Positions 58,856-64,000 of a stretch of 64,000 nt of DNA are shown piece by piece. Location: contig ML058407.1 of NCBI GenBank assembly GCA_003013855.2, forward strand, positions 434,001 through 498,000, given 5' to 3'. The notes beneath the pieces are model-generated. The model was not told the origin of the DNA, searched no databases, and saw only the letters and a program-made list of their open reading frames with translations. Position numbers and translations under genes: made by a program. How positions within the stretch are numbered: position 1 is the first letter of the stretch; each line of letters begins with the position of its first letter. This DNA is from Liriodendron chinense. Its lineage: Eukaryota > Streptophyta > Magnoliopsida > Magnoliales > Magnoliaceae.

Positions 58856-59400
58856 TGAATATCCATCGAGGAAACAAAAGTGGAATGATCCGCTAACCCT
58901 TTTAAGATTTGATCAATAAAAGGTAAAGGGAAGTGGTCTTTCCTCGTGACGATGTTTAGCTTCCGGTAGTTCATGTACATTCTCCAACCAGTAGTGACCC
59001 TGGTTGGTACAAGTTCATCGTTGGCATTGGCTACAATGGTTATTCCAGATTTCTTAGGCACGACTTGAGTTGGACTCACCCATTGACTATCGGATATTGG
59101 ATAAATGATACTCACATCTAATAGTTTTAACACTTCAGCCTTAACCACCTCCTTCATGTTTGGATTGAGGCGTCTTTGTAGTTGCCTAGATGTTCTCGCA
59201 TTCTCCTCAAGGTGTATGCGATGAGTACAAATCAAGGGGTCTATGCCTTTGAGATCCACAATTGACCACCCGATGTCATTCTTATGCTCTTTGAGAATGA
59301 CAATCAACCTATTCTCTTGTTCTTGATTCAAGTGGGAAGAAATCACCATTGGATAAGTCTCATCTCGACCTAAATATACGTATTTGAGATCCGTAGGCAA
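58856..59400 (-). pseudogene. Element J RT N-terminal half
   Basis: Open for 186 residues: IVDLKGIDPLICTHRIHLEE, VSIIYPISDSQWVSPTQVVP, then WRMYMNYRKLNIVTRKDHF (CIDYRKL in related elements). It ends at a frameshift in the SSMDIHG region, where FLDGYSG with the first catalytic aspartate is expected. Confidence 0.85.
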
Positions 59401-59760
59401 AGGTTTTAGGTCAAGCTTCGGAGCCTTGATACTAGATGGAAGAGGCTTGTTTTCAATTAAAGGAAAATGTTCAAATGTGTTCTTTCATTGGTTAGTTTCA
59501 AGTACCAACACGGAGTCCAAAACTGCATCCATTTCTTGTATCATGTCATCATCAACCTCATGAGAGTGGGCCAAACATGCCTCCAAGTGATCGGAGAAAA
59601 ATGTTAAGAGGGATTTTTCTTCCACGAATGAGTCAATCAAATTTATTCTGTGGACCTCATCATCACCATCCCGTGGTTGTTTGCATAAATAAAAAATATT
59701 TAACTCAAGTGTCATGTTTCCAAAGGACATATGTACAAGCCTGTTTCTACAATTGATGAT
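59401..59760 (-). pseudogene. Element J protease end and PR-RT linker
   Basis: MSFGNMTLELNIFYLCKQPR (end of protease), then an acidic linker with EACLAHSHEVDDDMIQEMDA, the segment that H and I also carry. Interrupted at INC by K's insertion (ATGAT, 59756-59760). Confidence 0.82.
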
Positions 59761-61275
59761 TGTTCGCTTCCCCAAGTGTAGGGTTGCGATGTAGTAATAA
59801 TCTCGGTAAGACCGAGGTCGATCCACAGGGACTTATATAGGAATTCACAAACACTTCCAATAGCTTCTATTGAAAAGCTAACAACCAGATTTGAGAAAAT
59901 TGATGTAATTAGCAATTTTGAACTTAAATTGAAATAATCAATTAATAAAAGGCACTAGGGGTTTAAGGATCTACTTGTAGCAATCCTTGATGCTCAATTC
60001 GTTGTGGTTTCTCACTTTCTCAACTAGAATCGAAATTAAGATCTATCTAGTCGGATGATAGAGCAGTTAATCCAAACAATCCGCCATATGTAAGAGCCAT
60101 GTGTATGATTCACTCAATGCAAGCTAGGATGAGCATACTCAATTGCATGGGTCAGTCCCAATTCTAATAGACTAAGTTCACAATCATAACCATTATTAAG
60201 TCCTGTTATAAGACAAAGCTAGATCATAACTTGAACTTGATTCAAATCACATACACAGTCCCACATACAACAAAATTTCAGAAAAAGTAGAACTTTGGTA
60301 GGAAGTTCCCACATGAAGATCATAGTACTAGAGCGTACTTCAATTCCTTGGATCATACAGGTCTAGACTAACACAAAACAATTAAAAACTCAAGTACATC
60401 TTCCAAACATCCATGAGTCATCATAAGACTACGAAGATCTACTTAGAACTTGAATTAAACTTCAAACCATTGTTCATAAACATGAAATCCAATCTTAAAA
60501 CCAACTTACGTGAATTGAAACATCCTAAATTCACTACAAGCTTCACCTCTTAGCCCTAGCTAAGAGGTTTAGCCGTTCATGATCCAAGGAAACATGAAAC
60601 AACTAAGAAAAAACATAAAAACGAGAGAGCAAACTAGAGGAGTTGTGGAACTCCGAAATCCACTTCCGCCGCCTCCCACCTTACTCAAACCCTTCTAAGA
60701 TACCTTAGGAACGATCCCTAGGTGTCCTTTTATAGTGGGGAGGCTCCGCAACATCGGAATCATCTAGAATTTGCGTAAGCTTACACAGTGCGCAGAGAAA
60801 TCTGGAACAGAATAGGAAAGTCCGTAGTTTTATGCATGGCCGACCGGTCGCACGACCGGTCAGACTCATCTAGGAAATAGTCCAGCAAGCTCTAGAGCTA
60901 TCAGACCTGTTGGCCTACCGGTCTAGACCGATCGGACTGGGCTGGCCGACCGGTCACGACTGGCCGGACTGTTTATTCAAACTGTCCAGCGAGTTCCAGA
61001 GGCTCAGGGGGGATGGCCGACTGGTCACGACCTGTCTTGGCCCCTTTTCTTCTTCATTTCTTTCTTTCTTTCTTTTCTCTGCTTTCTTCTTTCTTTGGCC
61101 CACCTTAAGTCTTCATCCAAAGCTCCTAAGTAGATCCTTTTGGTCTCGTATTGGGTGAAGTCCAGTCACATTCCCGCTACCATAACACATGCCTTAGATT
61201 AGTCTTTAAATCATGAAAACCTTGCATAATGAGTGATGAATTGGGGTTAGAATATACACAATTAAGAGCTCAACA
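59761..61275 (-). repeat. 3' LTR of element K
   Basis: 1515 bp, plus ends TGTTCGCTTCCCC and GAGCTCAACA. ACCGGT pairs at 60841-61040 with both 12-bp and 10-bp spacing; minus-strand TATA (plus CCTTTTATAG) at 60726-60735. Confidence 0.9.
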
Positions 61276-62411
61276 TACCCCCCAACCAGCATTTTGCTAG
61301 TCCCGAGCAAAACATGCTGTGAAACCAATTCCATTCTCCAAAACCCAACTCTCCTTTAGAAATCATTCTTCTATACATCCCAAGATACACAAGTGTAAGA
61401 TTCAGAAATATTAGGTGACAGAGGTTGAAATCATAAATTCTCAAGACATAACAAGTGTCCATATGAGATTCCCGCTGATTGGTTGAGGAATAGAAAAACT
61501 TGAACAAATTTAACCTAGTGTGCATCATGAAAGTTCATCTCATGAGTTTCGAGGATTATCTTCTTCATAGATCATCTAGACTATAGATCTCAAAGTACAT
61601 GGAGCAACAACAAGCCAATGACAGGAATTTGCCTTACTGTCCTTCCGACGGCTTTCACACTATGTCTCATTTCCAACTTTGGTTACGGGTAGACCATCCC
61701 CCGGTTGGTAATAGGTAGCCCTAATCGAAATTTTCCACCATTTTTCCGTCATTCCCAATTTCATCCTTCCTTTTCCTTTTTCTTTTAAATTAGATTGGAT
61801 TTTTAGAAATCTATATCCTTCATTATTTTCCCATGGACAAGGATGGACAAAGTACCCCAGCTTGGCTTCTCAACACCTTAAATCAAAGTCTAGCCAATCC
61901 ACAAATCACATAATCCTTTCAACCCATGCAAATCGTGTAATGTGAGCTAGGTGTTAAGAGTGTTCAAATTTTCTATCCATCACATAAAAGGGGAATTTAC
62001 ATATAAAACCATTATGCTATGAGAAGTTTACGACTGACAACCTCATACACTTCATATCCCCTCCTCTTATGCTCATATCATCTTGAATACATAGAAACAA
62101 AGATTTCCAAAAGAGATTTGAATTTTTTCAAAATCGAAAAATTTCTACATAATTGCTCGAAATGTTACAAATCGCTGGATTCATTCCAAGTGATCCTACA
62201 CCCCCCAACCAAATCTTGCATTGTCCTCAATGTAAAAGATGTGGAATGAACAAAACATGAGAGCAATTTGAAAATAAAAGGGAGTGAGGAATGATAATAC
62301 CTGAGAGAGTGAAAAGTGGAATTCTTCCTCCTTCTAACAAACCTATGAAAAATAAACAAAAGCAACCGACTCCTAATCCTAACTACTCTATACCTCCATC
62401 AGACTAGGAGA
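61276..62411 (-). other. 3' UTR and PPT of element K
   Basis: PPT complement TACCCCCCAACC at 61276-61287. Hairpin at 62216-62235 with G-rich tract at 62198-62211. CCTCCATCAGACTAGGAG next to the stop. Confidence 0.8.
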
Positions 62412-62877
62412 TCAATCATCTTGATACACAGGATCAGTCAGAGGTATGGACATACCTTCTGAGGGAAACTTCTCAAAGAACGGCTTTAATCGCTGACCAT
62501 TCGCCTTAAAAATATTGCCGTTTCGTGGATTTAACAACTCGACGGTCCTATATGGGAAGACAGCTTGCACAATGTAGGGACCGGTCCATCGAGATCTCAA
62601 TTTTCTCCTGAAAATGACTTACGAAGAATGTTCTTATCATGGAATATCTTCGTCTTGTCCTTGTAAATTCTCGCATTCTCATAAGCTTCGTTCCGGATTT
62701 CTGCGAGTTCATTCAATTGAAGTTTGCATAACGAGTTCGCCTTGTCAAAATCAAAATTCATCTTCTTAATTGCCCAATATGCCTATGTTCCAACTCCACA
62801 AGAAAGTGACAAGACTTTCTATAGACAAGTCTATAAGGAGACATTCCAATAAGTGTCTTAAAAGCGGTACGGTAAGC
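62412..62877 (-). pseudogene. Element K integrase C-terminal part (broken)
   Basis: 62412-62600 is open: RSRWTGPYIVQAVFPYRTVE ... GQRLKPFFEKF ... TDPVYQDD and natural stop. Upstream, 62601-62877, matches G's SPYRLMYGKACHLPMELE region but has frameshifts. Confidence 0.82.
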
Positions 62878-63760
62878 CTAAAGCGTATCGGTAAGTCGAA
62901 GCGACCAATCCTTGCGATCGGGGTTCACCGTTTTCTCCAAAATATGTTTAATCTCCCTATTGGATATCTCAACTTGTCCACTAGTTTGTGGGTGATAGGG
63001 AGTGCTCACTTTGTGTGTTACGCCATATTTCTTCATTAAGGATTCAAATGGGCGATTACAAAAGTGAGACCCTCCATCACTTATAATGACTCGAGGTGTT
63101 CCAAACCGGGAAAGAATATTCTCTTTTAAGAAGCGAATGACCATTTTATGGTCATTATTCCGGCAAGGGATGGCCTCAACCCATTTGGATACATAGTCAA
63201 CGGCAAGTAAGATGTATGTGTTTCCAAAAGAAGATGGGAATGGACTCATGAAATCGATGCCCCAACAATAAAAAATTTTGATTATTAAGATGGGATTGAG
63301 TGGCATCATATTTCGACGGGAGATTCCTCCCAATTTATGACAAGGTTCACATGTTTTGCAAAACTCATGTGTGTCTTTGAACATAGTGGGCCAATAAAAC
63401 CCACATTGCAGAATTTTGGCTGTGGTCTTCTTAGCTGAAAAATGGCCACCACAAGCCCGAAAGGTGATGATACTTTGTTGTTCATCATCTGGCACACATC
63501 TCCTTATGATTTGATCGGGACAATACTTGAATAAGTATGGGTCGTCCCATAGGAATTTTCGCACCTCAGTGAAGAATTTATCCTTATCTTGCTTTTTCCA
63601 ATGTGTAGGAATTGTACCTGTAGCAAGATAGTTAGCAATGTCCGCATACCATGGCAATTGGAAAACTGCAAAAAGTTGTTCATCAGGGAACATGTCATTG
63701 ATCGCGGTCGTTTCAGGGGAATCGGTGAGAACAAGTCCAGAGAGATGGTCAGCCACTACA
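62878..63760 (-). CDS. Element K integrase, zinc and catalytic domains
   Basis: 292 open residues. The zinc region has ACGGHFSAKKT ... CKTCEPCHKLGG; the first histidine of HHCC is missing, because six bases (CHSQ part) are absent (ITFRACGGH against SFCHSQACGGH in G). The catalytic core is complete: GIDFMSPFPSSFGN, VIISDGGSHFCNRPF, TSGQVEISNREIK supply D, D, E. Best-preserved enzyme in the window. A frame break upstream (near 63760) separates it from RNase H. Confidence 0.85.
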
Positions 63761-64000
63761 TTTCTACTCCTTTCTTATCTCGTATCTCTATGTCAAATTC
63801 CTGGAGTAGAAGGATCCATCTTGACAACCGTGGTTTAGCATCCTTCTTAGAGAGAAGGTACTTAAGCACGGCATGGTCAGTGAATATGATGATCTTGGAT
63901 CCAATCAAGTAGGACCTAAGCTTGTCCAAGGCAAAAACTACGGCTAAAAGTTCTTTTTCTGTTGTAGTGTAGTTTGCTTGGGCAGAGTTTAAGGTTCTAC
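63761..64000 (-). pseudogene. Element K RNase H, partial at the window edge
   Basis: TTTEKELLAVVFALDKL, IIIFTDHAVLKYLLSKKDAK and RWILLLQEFDIEIRDKKGVE match J and C. TAG and a small deletion follow VE near 63760. It continues outside the window. Confidence 0.8.

Larger units (their letters stand above)
50567..59760 (-). mobile_element. Element J: Athila remnant interrupted by I and K
   Basis: Minus strand, in pieces 50567-50793 and 57573-59760: integrase N-terminal part, RNase H, RT, PR-RT linker and end of protease. The 3' end is lost at 50567; the 5' part should lie beyond K, outside the window. Confidence 0.85.
59761..64000 (-). mobile_element. Element K: Athila element, 3' half only in window
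   Basis: 3' LTR 59761-61275, PPT, 3' UTR, integrase, RNase H; it continues beyond the right window edge. Inserted in J's protease. Confidence 0.9.

Overview
The window is repeat-dense flowering-plant DNA. I see no host protein gene, rRNA or tRNA gene. Almost every base can be assigned to LTR retrotransposons, most of them Ty3/gypsy elements of Athila type. The evidence for Athila type is a primer-binding site matching the 3' end of tRNA-Asp (TGGCGCCGTTGCCGGGGA), a gag with a CX2CX4HX4C knuckle, a protease with a DLGA active site, and an RT/RNase H/integrase block with no chromodomain. Such nests are typical of heterochromatin in large plant genomes. I cannot name the species.

Layout, left half (1-27222). 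Element A (minus strand; window edge to 14682) is a gag-protease-only Athila relative. Its upstream LTR is split by element B (plus strand, 5427-13398, TSD CCTTG), a complete copy of the same non-autonomous family with two 1678-bp LTRs. A sits in the LTR of an unclassified element E' (14683-16543). E' in turn sits in the left LTR of element D (minus strand, 16544-27222), a large element with LTRs of about 3.5 kb, a Tat/Ogre-type PBS, a decayed coiled-coil reading frame, no pol, and several tandem arrays. D is inserted in the RT gene of Athila element G, giving a five-deep nest G>D>E'>A>B.

Middle (27223-50034). The rest of G's pol is followed by its 3' LTR. That LTR is cut by H (minus strand, 30852-37618, TSD GCAAG/GCAGG) and by C (plus strand, 37871-49930, TSD TTTTT). 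H has no gag, PR or pol but carries one long acidic reading frame. C has gag, PR, RT, RNase H and IN, all broken. C also holds a 3073-bp solo LTR of the D kind (40836-43908, TSD CCTAT) that interrupts its protease.

Right (50035-64000). A truncated E-family LTR abuts a minus-strand Athila (J). J is interrupted by I (plus strand, 50794-57572, TSD GTCTT/ATCTT), a sister of H with the same acidic frame, and by K (minus strand, 59761 to the window end), whose integrase core is the best preserved here.

How the parts relate. C, G, J and K are broken relatives of autonomous elements that would supply RT and integrase. A and B supply at most gag and PR. H and I supply neither. All seven elements whose 3' region is visible share the same 3' untranslated block, including a hairpin followed by a second G-rich tract, and A, B, H and I share the same type of PBS. 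Cross-mobilisation by common enzymes is therefore plausible. The most unusual points are the H/I acidic protein family, the in-frame stop shared by A and B between capsid and zinc knuckle, paired ACCGGT palindromes in the U3 of unrelated LTR families, and a module swap among the LTRs of C, G, H and I.
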